The notes under the pieces: model-generated
Database searches by the model: none
What the model was told of the DNA's origin: nothing
What the model saw: only the letters and a program-made list of their open reading frames with translations
Assembly (NCBI GenBank): GCA_014529385.2
Contig: CM043963.1
Location: forward strand, 3,599,001-3,663,000
Reading direction: 5' to 3'
Length of the DNA: 64,000 nucleotides
Source: Adiantum capillus-veneris
Taxonomy: Eukaryota > Streptophyta > Polypodiopsida > Polypodiales > Pteridaceae
Shown: positions 10,307 through 20,672 of the stretch, piece after piece
Position numbering within the stretch: position 1 is the first letter of the stretch
Layout of the letters: each line of letters begins with the position of its first letter
Made by a program: the position numbers and the translations under genes

Positions 10307-11161
10307 TTACTCTTGGGAAGCATTGTAAGCATTGACAAGGTTTAGGTTATCCTTTAATTGTATGCCTTGCATCCATCTAGTATCTTCAAAAGGATAATTC
10401 TTAAGATATCGTCGGATAGTCTTACCGCCTCTTAATACCTTGTCTTCATGTCGGAGAATGGACTCAGGCTGCAACACCTCCTCTTGGTCCTCGATCTCCG
10501 GTGGGTCTTTAATAGTTGGTTCTTGAGGTGGCTCTCCTTTGTAAGGCTTTAATAGGTTCACATGGAAAGCATTGTGTATGAGCCAATGATTGGGCAACTT
10601 GAGTTGATAGGCCATCTCGTTGATTGGCCTAAGAATCTGGAAGGGACCATAGTACCTTTTTGCTAGTTTAGCATAGTACTTTTGGTGGCCCGTAGGATTC
10701 TTGCCCGTCGTGTGTCTTAATCAAGCCTTGGGAAACTTTAACAAGACCCAATCGTTTTGTTTAAAGGCTTGGGCTCTTCTGTGCTTGTCAGCAACAACAT
10801 TTTGCCTTTGCTGTGAGATAGAGATAGTATCCTTAATCTTTTGAAAAGATTCTTGTAGGTCTCGGCTATACTCATCTGTAGCGAAGATCTTCCCATGTAC
10901 CTTAAGTAGCAAGGGACTTTTTAATCTTCCCTCAATTACCTCGAAAGGTGCTTTTCCCGTGGAAGTATGTAAAGTATTATTGTAAGCATACTCCACTAAG
11001 GGTAAGTACTTCTCCCATTGGGATCTTTGATCTACTTCCGTTACATAGGCTTTTAGTAGATCGAGAATTGTTAGGTTAGCTATTTCACTTTGGCCATCTG
11101 TTTGTGGATGATAGGCCGAAGAGAAGTTTAACCTTGTTCCTAAATTCTCAAAGAGACCCTT
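10307..11161 (-). pseudogene. pol: Integrase C-terminal part and chromodomain-like tail of C
   Basis: Reading leftward, the integrase core ends with H-P-Q-T-D-G-Q-S-E, which supplies the catalytic Glu (near 11100). The tail follows with an [11 protein letters not shown] segment and LLKPYKGEP, the linker typical before plant chromodomains. The terminal block [17 protein letters not shown] resembles the chromodomain core Y-L-[IV]-K-[FW]-K-x-Y-x-x-E-[DE]-x-x-W but lacks the I-K-F-K that element D keeps (RRYLIKFK), so about four codons were lost. The reading is broken upstream by TAG (TGG in D) at about 11162. Such domains direct chromoviral integrases to particular chromatin. Confidence 0.8.
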
Positions 11162-11791
11162 CTAGAAATTACTGGTCATTCTAGGATCTCTATCCGACAC
11201 TATGGACATTGGCAAGCCATGGTACTTGAAAATTTGTGAAATGAAGAGGGTTGCCATTTGATGGGCTTTGATAGTCTTTTTGACAGGTATAAAATGAGCT
11301 TGTTTACTGAACCTGTCTACTATCGTCCATATTCCCGTATTCCCATGGATAGACTTAGGCAATCCAAAGATAAAATCCATGGATATGCTCTCCCATGGTG
11401 AATTAGGGATTGGCAAGGGTTGAAGCAATCCAAGTTGCTTCCCTCTATCAAATTTTGTCTTTTGGCATACCACACATTTAGAAACATACTCTTGTATGTT
11501 TACTTTCATGGTAGGCCAATAGAAATGTGTTTCAATTCCCTTTAAGGTAGACTGAATCCCTCTATGCCCCGCATAAGGTGGAGCATGAGATTCATACATT
11601 ACTTTCTCACGTAGTGAGTTAGTAACACATAGTCTATTGCCATAGAGAAGATAACCATCTTGTAAAGTAAATGGTTCTTCTTTCTTCCCTAATGCAAGGG
11701 CTGAAATCACATCTTTAAAATCGGGATCAATAGCATACTCATCTATCATTGAAGATAGATCATTGTGAGTTGCTATGGAAACCGCATTCAC
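11162..11791 (-). pseudogene. pol: Integrase N-terminal zinc finger and core of C
   Basis: The segment encodes an HHCC zinc-binding module (H-A-P-P-Y-A-G-H then C-V-V-C), followed by the core with D in SMDFIFGLP and D in IVSDRDPRM. The Glu of the DDE triad lies just past a stop at the left end. Integrase joins the cDNA ends to host DNA in the nucleus. The boundary with the RNase H reading is a TGA at about 11794 where element D has TGG, so both flanking stops are G-to-A changes in tryptophan codons. Confidence 0.88.
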
Positions 11792-11797
11792 TCTCGG

Positions 11798-12664
11798 TCA
11801 TCTTGAGAGTGCATCAACTACTTGATTATGCTTGCCAGCAATGTGAGCAATATGAAAATGAAATTGCGAAACGAAATTTTCCCACCTCATTTGTTTGTCG
11901 GAGAGCTTGGTCTGCGTCATGAAGTACTTAAGACTATGGTGATCCGTTCGCAGAATGAAAGGAGTCCCCAATAAATAGTGCTTCCATGAGTCTAAGGCAT
12001 GTAGAACTTCAAGGAGTTCCTTTTCGTATATGCCTAGAGCTTGCTCAACAGGGTCGAGCCTTCGACTCTCATATCCTATGGCGTGCCCTTCTTGGAGCAA
12101 AACAGCTCCAAGGCAATCACCACAAGCATCACATTGGACCTCAAATGGTTTTGAGAGATCCGGTAGTGTAAGCACAGGTTGAGAGATAAGCTTTTCTTTA
12201 AGCTTTTCGAAAGCATTGTTCTCCTTAGCAGACCATGTATACCTAATTCTTTTCTTTGTTAGGTCATGTAATGGTCCCGCAATTTGTGAGAACTTTTCTA
12301 TGAAGCGTCTATAGTATGCACATATACCTATAAAGCTTCTTAGTTCATGAAGATTCCTTGGTTTAGGCCATCCTTTTATTACCTCTAACTTTGATGGATC
12401 CATTTGGATGCCATCTTGAGAGATAATATGACCTAAATACTGAATCTCTTGCAAGAAAAATTCACTTTTCTTTCGCTTAACATAAAGTTTATTCTCTCTC
12501 AAAACTTGAAATATTACCTGGAGGTGTTGCTTGTGTTCCTCCAATGAATTAGAGTAGATGATAATATCATCAAAGAACACTCCAGTGAAGGTTCGATGAG
12601 GCCTGAACAGCTTCTCCATCAAGCGGTTGAATGTGGCTGGTGCATTGGTCAAGCCAAAAGGCAT
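11798..12664 (-). pseudogene. pol: Reverse transcriptase (catalytic half) and RNase H of C
   Basis: The reading opens with MPFGLTNAPATFNRLM and reaches the catalytic F-F-D-D-I-I-I-Y motif (residues about 30-37). The thumb follows (F-I-G-I-C-A-Y-Y-R-R-F-I) and then RNase H (F-E-V-Q-C-D-A-C-G, G-I-Y-E-K-E-L-L, LRTDHHSLKYF, ending VVDALSR). The RT active site and the RNase H acidic residues visible here are intact. Between this and the preceding segment about 90 bases are out of frame. RT copies genomic RNA to DNA and RNase H removes the RNA strand. Confidence 0.9.
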
Positions 12665-12752
12665 GACAATGTATTCGTAAAGACCAAATGTGGTGCGAAA
12701 TGCGGTCTTTACAATGTCTTGATCAACTACCTTATTTGATGATAGCCACTTT

Positions 12753-13913
12753 TTAGGTCAATCCTACTGAAGTAGGTCGATCCTTTAGCTTATCAAATAG
12801 GTCTTCTACCCGTGGAACAGGAAACCTATTCTTGATAGTGATCCTATTTAGTGCTCTATAGTTGACACACATACGATATGTGCCGTCTTTCTTTTGCACT
12901 AATAGCACAGGTGAGCAAAATGGAGATGAGCTTGGCCTAACCATACCCTTCTCAACTAACTCATGCACTTGCCGCATAATCTCCTCTTGTTGAGCTTGAG
13001 AAACTCTATAAGGAGGTTTGTTAGGCGGTGAACTTCCTGGAAGAAGTTCAATTGCATGGTCATCATTACCTCGTTTAGGAGGTAGTTCACAAGGGATGTC
13101 GTCAATAAAAACATCTTGAAACCCCTTGAGAAAATTGGATAACTCTAATTCCTTTTGGTTGCTTTTATTTTCTTTTGCTAGAGCATTAGGTTCATTTTGA
13201 GAATCTTTAACAAAAATCATGTACACGGAAATAGAGCTCTTTATTGACTTGTTGAAAGCTGGTGTATGTACAATGGGAATAGTGTTACCCATTTCCTTAG
13301 CATCTATATACATGTCTTTTTCCCTGAACTTAAAGGAGATTCTCCTTTCAGGAAATTTAACATCGGCAGCCAGGCGGTCAAACCATGGTGCCCCTAGGAT
13401 TACATCCTCATGCTTGAGAGGAGAGATAAAGAAGTCCTCTTTGTCCACATAGCCTTGGACATGAAGCCTCAATTTCCCGATTAAGGGAGTGGCTGAAGCT
13501 TCTTGCCCCTCGAAGGCATTGTCTGCGGGTAGGACATCTCCCATCTCGTAGGATTGTATGCCTAGCTTGGTGGCCAACTCTATAGATATAAAATTGTGAA
13601 TAGAACCAAGGTCAAAGAGAATAAAAGCATCATGTTCTCTTACCTTTCCCCAAGCATGGCATAGAGGAGATCCTTTGTGATGAGTTTGGTGAGTCTCCTC
13701 CTCTTGGATTTCAACCAAGGAAGCTCTAGGAGGATCTTGGCGGTTGTTCTTTTGGGGACAAGGGGGGTACACATGCCCTTGTTCACCGCACTTGAAACAC
13801 CGGTTATCCTTGCGATAACGCTCAAGCTCTTCAGGAGAGAGTTTGTTCTTACCTTTGTAAACTCCCGCCTCCCTTAGGGGACTTTTGGACATTGTCCTTC
13901 CCCTTAGGCCCAT
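12753..13913 (-). pseudogene. pol: CCHC knuckle, retropepsin and N-terminal RT of C
   Basis: This 386-codon reading has a CCHC knuckle [14 protein letters not shown] (C-x2-C-x4-H-x4-C, residues about 39-52), nucleic-acid-binding and belonging to Gag. A retropepsin follows with F-D-L-G-S-I-H-N-F (near residue 100) and L-G-A-P-W-F-D. B and D read D-P-G-S-T-H-N-F at the active site, so the Leu is probably a private mutation; even the D-P-G form departs from the common D-[ST]-G. The RT fingers follow, with [20 protein letters not shown] and RIDL lost by a frameshift at the left end. Confidence 0.88.
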
Positions 13914-15225
13914 TGGAACCCTTGTTTTCCGGGGGGCTTACTATTTCTTTTAGCCCCTGTTTGGAAATTGATTCGAGAGTCCACCATAGTATGGTGTATT
14001 ACCGCCGATATGGTATGTGGCCTTTGGGAGTTGACATACTCCGCCATTTCTTCGGTAAGCCCGCACAAAATTGTTGCTTTTGCTCTCCAAAATCCAACTT
14101 TTTGAAGACAGTGGCTTTGAGTTGTAGGTCCCAAAACTTGTCTACATATTTGTGGATGGATTCATTGGGAGAGAGCTTTAAGCTTCGCCATTCGGTGAGT
14201 ACCTTGTCTTTGGCATTGGTGGCCAACAACTGCTTCATAATGGAAGCTCTTAAAACTTTCCATGTTCGTGGAGCTTCACCGTCGGCTCGTAGGCTAGACC
14301 ACCATTGTCTGGCGGACTTTTGAAAGTACAGAGCTACATGACGTAGCTTAGAGGACTCCATGAAGCCCTCATCTCCAAACGCCGCATCCAATTGCTGGAT
14401 AAAGGCCAAGACTTTGTCCGTAGCACCAAAGGTACCATCATAGGTAAGGAAAGAGATGCTCTTCCCTCCCTCTTTGAATTTCTTCAATTTGGATGACCTC
14501 TTCCATGCGGCATAGGATTTCCTATGGCCTCTTCTTTTTGATGGTTCAAAGGTTGCACCATCACTTTCTTCAGAAGGTGAAGAATTTGAAGAAGGTGGAG
14601 AAGAGGGTGACCTCTTTCTCGCCTTTTTCTTGTCTTGATCTTCCTCATCTTTACCATCACTTTCATAAGAGGAAGAGGATGAAGAAGATGGAGAAGAGGG
14701 TGTCCTCTTTCTTGCCTTTTTCTTCTCTTGCTTTCTATCATCCCTCTTTGAATTATGGCGTGGAGAAGAGTGTGATGGTCTTCTCCGCTTTGGTGGTGAT
14801 GGAGAGCGTTTAGCCCGCCGTCTTCGTGGAGCCATCTCCGTCGAGGTGGCGAGAGACTCGCTTCTTTCTCGTTCCTTCGGTGGGGGCTCTTGAGTTCTCC
14901 TTTGGGAAGGAGATGCATCATCAAGAAGTAAATTCTTGAGCCCTTCATATGGATTCTCTTCTTCTTCCCGAATCGGAGAGAGACCTCTTTTGGGAGTCTC
15001 ACAAGGAGGCTCCTTAGGTATTCTCTCGTCATGGTGATGAGCTTGGAGAATCCCGTGAGCACGGAGCTGCTGTTTCACTTCACTTTGGAGAGACGGATTG
15101 CCCATGGCTTGTTGAAGCCTAGAAACAAGATAGTTAACAAGCATTGAAGCATCATTAGTAGCTTGCTCATGAGCAAAATCAAAGTTATCAACATTAATTT
15201 CACTCTCTTTACTATTGTCAGCCAT
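13904..15225 (-). pseudogene. gag: Gag of C, with an Arg/Ser-rich segment before the Gag core
   Basis: The start is the Met at 15225 (MADNSKES), conserved in B (MADNNQES) and D (MADNSKES). Residues 1-130 are mostly acidic. Residues about 131-233 are Arg/Ser/Lys-rich, with RRRRAKRSPSPPKRRRPSHS and two repeats of KKKARKR[ST]PSSP. The Gag core follows (about 250-395), with F-L-T-Y-D-G-T-F-G-A, Q-W-W-S-S-L and Y-V-D-K-F-W-D-L, characteristic of plant retrotransposon Gag. Near 14060 a frameshift moves the reading to another frame (FCGLTEEMAEYVNSQ) and a second near 13905 returns it to the knuckle. Gag forms the cytoplasmic particle; the RS-like segment could also be a nuclear-localisation region. 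Confidence 0.88.
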
Positions 15226-15641
15226 TCTAACAACTTTTAGGTGTAAACTTTTTAGGTGTACTTTGGCACTTCAAGCCCTAGTTGCTACTCCTCTTTACCC
15301 CTTTAGAAAAAGCACTCAAGCTAGTGTACCCGCAACTCGAATACCATTAATTGCAAGGAATAGAAGACAGGGTCTTTCGACACCAAAACAGCACCGGCTC
15401 CTGTCAAGCTTCTAATAGCTCAATAGTGGTTAAGCCATAGGCAAGCCCCATAGGACTCCACTATTAAGACCATAGCTCTCGACGGTGATGCCCCGTTAAC
15501 TGCACGAAGGCAGGCGCACTGCAAGGCTGAAAAATCCCTATTCTACTTACTCACAGGCAATTAATAATACCAACCATTTATAGCTAGCTTGAGGACCTCC
15601 CTTCTTGAGCAAGAAAAGAGAAACCTTGTGCTCTGATACCA
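15226..15641 (-). other. Leader and PBS of element C
   Basis: The primer-binding site reads TGGTATCAGAGCA on the minus strand at 15629-15641, one T away from the LTR end, and is a perfect match to the initiator tRNA-Met type. The roughly 400-base leader to the Gag start shows no coding feature. Confidence 0.9.
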
Positions 15642-15642
15642 A

Positions 15643-16374
15643 TGTAACATTTAATGGTCTAAAAACTTATGTGTAGCGGAAATTAGCATGAACATAGTGG
15701 GCATTTCATTAGAATATATTCCTAATGAGAATTACAAGAGTGCTTGGGTGGAGAGAGCAACAAAAAGCATAACACCTAGTTAGATAGCATCAACAATACT
15801 TTCAAAAGAGAGAGAAATTAAGCTATTGACAACAGTTGAGGACCGGATTTGCATGGAGCCGGTCCCCCCTCCAAAAGGCTTTGTATTATGGTTTCTCCCA
15901 TCAAGAGAGACATTGTACAATACAATTCTTTGTGTTCCTTCAAGACTAGCTAGTGCAATGAAGATGAAAGCTTCATGCACTAAGCAAAACACTTAACAAA
16001 CACAACTTTAAATATCCCCTTTCTCAGACCCAAGACCTCACACACCTTCGAAGATGGTGAGAGCTAGCAGGGTATGAGAGTAGATTGAGAGGAAGAAGGA
16101 GTATCTTACGAGAAAGATGTACATCTCCTCACATAATCACTCATATTAGCATAGCTTTAGCTTAGTAATTAGCTTGGCAGAGGAGATGAGCGTGCATTGA
16201 AGCTTGGCTCTTGGTTGGATTTGCATCCACAAGCCAAGAGTGTGTCGATGTAGGCTTCTATCTCACAAGCTTGGAGTAGGTGATGAGCTCTCCATTAAAG
16301 CTTGGGAAGAGATAGTCTTCTCTTTCTTCACATATGAGATTGTGTGAGTGTGTGTGTGATAATGCCTTGCAAAA

Positions 16375-16405
<31 letters not shown>

Positions 16406-17251
16406 TGGGAGAGCCCTCTTACTATTTGCTCTTGTTGAGCCCTCATTGGCTCTCCCCAAGTCAAGCCAATGACTATTAAGCAGCATAAGTGATAGCCTTC
16501 TGACATGTGTCCCCCTTTCCCCTTTTGTGAGAGCTTTAGGTAATTAAATAATTAAACTAAACTCTCATTGGACCCCTTTGCCTCCTGGCCAATAGGAATC
16601 AGGCAAGCCATTGGGCTCCTGAATGCTCATTGGACCCCTTGTGAGACTGCCCAATAGTCTTCCAGGAGACTTAATTCTCATTGGTTTCTTTTATTAAATG
16701 TTTTTAAATTAATTAAACTAGATTTACTCTAGCTTAATTCTCATTGGTCCACTTCAAGGGTCATCCAATAGAAACTAGGCACACCTTGTGGGCATCTGGC
16801 CTAGGGAGCTGACATGTGTCCCTCATTCCCTTTGTGTAAAGGGAGCCTATGTGTGTGTGTGTGTGACTTTCTCTCTCATCCCCTACTCTCAAGGCTCGCC
16901 CCCTCCCATGTAGGGATATTGAAAGACTTTTTACTCACACACAAAGCATCCAATTTCCCCTAGGTTTGACCTTTGAACACAACCTTTGAATTTTGGAACC
17001 TTAGCATTTTGGAAGTCTTAATGGGCTGAACCTTAGGGTCTTTTTAGCCCATTGTTGCACATGGCTCTTTTGCAGATGCCCCCCCCCCCCCCCTTTGGAT
17101 CCCTATTTTCCCTCCTTTGGATCCCTACTGTGGCCGGTCTGCTAGCTTAACCAATATTCTAGCTTTTTCTCCCCTGGCACTTCCCCACATGAAATGATCA
17201 GTTTAATATGAGAAAATCATTTAGGAGAATCAAATATTGATTATTATGACA
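15643..17251 (-). repeat. 5' LTR of element C
   Basis: This is the 1,609-bp partner of 8354-9949. It has its own slightly longer C run (17080-17093) and CT run (16388-16403). Confidence 0.95.
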
Positions 17252-17256
17252 TGTAG
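17252..17256. repeat. Target-site duplication TGTAG (right) of element C
   Basis: TGTAG is identical to 8349-8353. The sequence beyond (CTATCGCAAGCATGTCTAC) continues the 3' UTR of B. Confidence 0.92.
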
Positions 17257-18282
17257 CTATCGCAAGCATGTCTACTCTTTAGTCCATATCATACTCCCAA
17301 AGTAGAGTGACAAATTCTACTTGGTGTTTGAGTGATGTCGTCATCACAAACATGATTATTAGCATGCATACTATTTAAATATGTGCATAAAATAGGATTA
17401 TTCTTATAAGACAAAAACATTGTTCATTTAGAAATCATTTACATTTGCTTACTCTAGTGCAGCATTGTAAGCGTTGACAAGGTTCATACTATCCTTAAGC
17501 TATATTCCTTGCATCCATCTAGCAGCTTCAAAAGGATAATTTTTGGACTTAATAAGATACCGTCGGATAATCTTACCATGCCGTAGTACCTTGTCTTCAT
17601 GCTGAAGGATAGCTTCAGGTTGTGATACCTCTTCTTGGTCTTTGATTTTTGGAGGGTTTTCAATAATTGGTTCTCTTGGTGGCTCTCCTTTGCAGGGCTT
17701 AAGTAGGCTCACATGAAAAGCATTGTGTATGAGCCAATGGTTGGTAAACTTGAGTTGATAAACCATGTCATTGATTGGCTTCAAGATTTAAAAAGGACCA
17801 TAGTATATTTTTACTAATTTAGCATAATACTTTAAATGGCCCGTAGGATTTTTGCATGTCGTTTGCCTCAATCGAGCCTTGGGAAACTTAAGTATCATTT
17901 TCTTTGAACGTTAAGGCCCTTTTGTGCTTGTCAGCAAGCCTTTTGCCTTTGTTGAGAGATGGATATAGCCTCGAAGATTCTTGTAGGTCATGTCTGTACC
18001 CATCAACAGCAGCGAAGAACTTCCCATGTACTTTAAGTAGCAAGGGACTTTTAGGTCTTTCCTCTATGATCTCAAAATGTGCTTTTTCTGTAGTAGTATG
18101 GACAGTATCATGTATGCATACTCTACAAGGGGTAAGTACTTCTCCCATTGTGATTGTTGATCGACTTTTGTAACATAAGTCTTTAGTAGATCGAGTATCG
18201 TAACATTGGCTATCTCACTTTGGCCATCCGTTTGTGGGTGGTAGGCCGAAGAGAAATTCAATCTCATACTTAGATTTTTAAA
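17257..18282 (-). pseudogene. pol: Integrase C-terminus and chromodomain-like tail of B
   Basis: Two short readings (17500-17784 and 18064-18267) plus the decayed stretch between them carry H-P-Q-T-D-G-Q-S-E-I-A-N (the integrase Glu), the [17 protein letters not shown] linker and RRYLIKSKNYPFEAARW, a chromodomain core better preserved than in C. Several frameshifts separate the pieces. About 240 bases at the left (17257-17499) are 3' UTR, continuing at 8195-8348. Confidence 0.8.
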
Positions 18283-18890
18283 GAGACCTTTCTAGAAATT
18301 ACTGGTCATTCTTGGATCTCTATCTGACATGATGGATGTTGGTAATCCATGGTGTTTGAAAATCTAAGATATGAAAAAAGAGGGTTGCCATTTGGTGTGC
18401 CTTAATAGTCTTTTTGATAGAAATAAAGTGTGCTTGCTTGCTAAACCTGTCCATATTTTCGTATTCCCATGGATAGACTTGGGTAATCCACAGATAAAAT
18501 CCATGGATATACTCTCCCATGGTGAATTAGGGATTGGCAATGGCTCGAGTAATCCAAGTTTCTTCCGTCTATCATACTTAGACTTTGGGCATACCACACA
18601 TTTTGAAACATACTCTTGTATCTCCACTTTCATGGTAGGCCAATAGAAGTACGTTTCTACTCTTCAAAGAGTAGGTTGAATACCTCTATGCGCCGCATAG
18701 AGAGGAGCATGGGATTCATAAATGACTTTCTCACGAAGGGAGTGGGTAGCACATAGCCTATTGCCATGGAGAATATAACCATCCTACAAGGTGAATGGTT
18801 CCTCTTTCTTCCCCAAAGCACGGGCTTGCTGACATTACATCTTTAAAGTCACGGTTAGTAGTAGCATATTCATCTATCATAGAAGATAGA
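18283..18890 (-). pseudogene. pol: Integrase zinc finger and core of B
   Basis: On the minus strand the pieces read Q-E-Y-V-S-K-C-V-V-C-P-K-S-K, S-M-D-F-I-C-G-L-P and then, after a frame change, I-K-A-H-Q-M-A-T. This is collinear with the integrase of C. Short indels leave no open frame longer than about 90 codons, so the copy is inactive. Confidence 0.8.
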
Positions 18891-19640
18891 TCATTGTGAA
18901 AGTGCATCGGCCACTTGATTGTGCTTACCAGTAATGTAAGCAATATGAAAATAAAATTGCGAAAGAAAATTTTCCCACCTTATTTGTTTGTCGAAAAGCT
19001 TGGTTTGCGTCATGAAGTACTTGAGACTTTGGTGGTCTGTTCGTAAAATGAATAGAGTCCCCCATAAATAGTGTTTCCATGTGTCTAGGGCATGTAGAAC
19101 AACTAAAAGCTCTTTCTCATAAATGCCCAAGACCCGTTCATCTGTATTGAGCCTTCGGCTCGCATATGCTATGGCATGCCCTTCTTGAAGCAAGAGTACT
19201 CCAAGGCAATCACCACAAGCATCACATTGGACCTCAAATGGCTTTGAGAGATCCGGAAGCATGAGGACTTGTTGAGAGGTAAGCTTCTCTTTGAGCTTGT
19301 CAAAAGCATTTTTCTCCTTAGCAGTCCATAAATACTTAATGTTCTTCTTTGTTAAGTCATGCAATGGTCCTGCTATTTGAAACAACTTTGCTATGAAGCG
19401 TCTATAGTATGCACACATACCAATAAATCTTCTTAGCTCATGTAGATTCCTTGGACTAGGCCATGCTTTTATTACCTCTAACTTTGATGTATCCATACGG
19501 ATACCATCTTGAGAGATAATGTGACCTGAATATTGAATCTCTTGTAGAAAAATTTCACTTTTCTTTGATTAATTAAAAGCTTATTCTCTCTCACAACTTG
19601 AAAGATTACCTGGAGGTGTCACTTGTACTCCTCAAGAGAA
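18891..19640 (-). pseudogene. pol: RNase H and thumb of the RT of B
   Basis: The reading from 19496 to 18891 has R-F-I-G-M-C-A-Y-Y-R-R-F-I (RT connection), F-E-V-Q-C-D-A-C-G-D-C-L-G, G-I-Y-E-K-E-L-L and LRTDHQSLKYF, all RNase H motifs in the right order, and ends at VADALSQ. The RT palm that should precede it is missing; see the next entry. Confidence 0.85.
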
Positions 19641-19910
19641 TTTGAGTGGCCTGAAGATTTTTGTCCATCGTGAGTTTGAATGCGGCTGGAGCATTTGTCA
19701 GGACAAAACTTGTAACTTATTGAATAGATCTTCTACCTGGGCACGGAAAATCCTTTTTTTTATAGTGATCCTATTAGTGCTCTTTTTGTCCATCGTGAGT
19801 TTGAACGCGGCTAGAGCATTTGTTAGGCCAAAACTTGTAACTTATCAAATAGATCTTCTACCTGGGTACGAAAAATATTTTTTGTTATAGTGATCCTATT
19901 TAGTGCTCTA
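19641..19910. repeat. Tandem duplication replacing the RT catalytic core of B
   Basis: Two copies of a roughly 120-bp unit, each starting TTTTGTCCATCGTGAGTTTGA (19660 and 19782) and including AGATCTTCTACCTGGG and ATAGTGATCCTATT, lie where C has the codons for F-F-D-D-I-I-I-Y and the flanking palm. The unit itself joins the segment around the A-T-F-N-R-L codons directly to the segment encoding V-E-D-L-F. The catalytic aspartates are therefore deleted and the deletion junction was then duplicated. Confidence 0.8.
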
Positions 19911-20672
19911 TAGTTGACACACATGTGATATGTGCCATCTTTCTTTTGCACTTAAAGTACTGGTGAACAGAATGGAGAGGAGCTAGGCCTCACCATCCCT
20001 TTTTCCACCAATTCATGCACTTGCCTCATGATCTCCTCTTATTGAGCTTGGGAAACTCGATAAGGAGGCTTGTTAGGCGGTGAGCTTCCTGGTAGGAGCT
20101 CAATTTGTTGGTCATCATCCCCTTGTTTTGGAGGTAAGTCCATAGGGATATCATCGATGAAAACATCTTGGAATCCATTTAGAAAAGTAGACAAATCTAA
20201 CTCTTCTTGATTGCTACCATTTTCTTTTGATAAATGATTAGCGCCATTAATGGATTCTTTGACAAAAATCATGTACGTAGAAACTGAGCTCTTCATTGAT
20301 TTATTAAAAGCAGGAGGATTTACAAGTGGTATAGTACGACCACACTCACTAGCATCTATATACATGTTCTTTCCCTTGTAGGTGAAGTAGATTCTCCTTT
20401 CGGGGAACTTCATGTTGGCAACCATGCGATCAAACCATGGTGCCCCTAGGATAGCATCCTCATGTTGGAGAGGAGAGATGAAAAAGTCTTCTTTGTTTGA
20501 CATATATTTGGACTTGAAGTCTCAACTTCCCAATCAAGGGAGTAACGCAAGCTTGCTGTCCCTTGAAAATTGTGTCAGTAGTTACAGTATCTTCCATCTC
20601 AAAAGCTTGAATTCCCAACTTGGTGGCCAACTCCATTGATATGAAGTTGTGAGTAGAGCCAGGGTCAAACAA
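19911..20672 (-). pseudogene. pol: Retropepsin and RT fingers of B
   Basis: The reading M-F-D-P-G-S-T-H-N-F-I-S (20672 leftward) is the protease active site, followed in another frame by [10 protein letters not shown], an acidic linker ending [20 protein letters not shown], and the start of the RT fingers ([11 protein letters not shown], with V-H-E-L-V-E-K-G after a stop). D-P-G-S matches D, supporting it as the family state. Confidence 0.82.

Larger units (their letters stand above)
8354..17251 (-). mobile_element. Element C: full-length Ty3/Gypsy chromovirus nested in B
   Basis: The LTRs at 8354-9949 and 15643-17251 both begin TGTAACATTTAATGG and end ATTATTATGACA and differ by only a few percent by eye. 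The flanking duplication is TGTAG. PBS (15629-15641) and PPT (9950-9966) are in minus-strand orientation. The interior encodes Gag, retropepsin, RT, RNase H, integrase and a chromodomain-like tail in one leftward series, interrupted by a handful of frameshifts and stops. It is 8.9 kb long. It landed in the 3' UTR of B, a related family. Confidence 0.95.

Noticed and set aside
14484-15062. 192-codon minus-strand ORF in another frame of Gag
   Set aside because: It is a frame shadow of the Arg/Ser-rich segment. The real frame carries the start shared by B, C and D and the Gag core.
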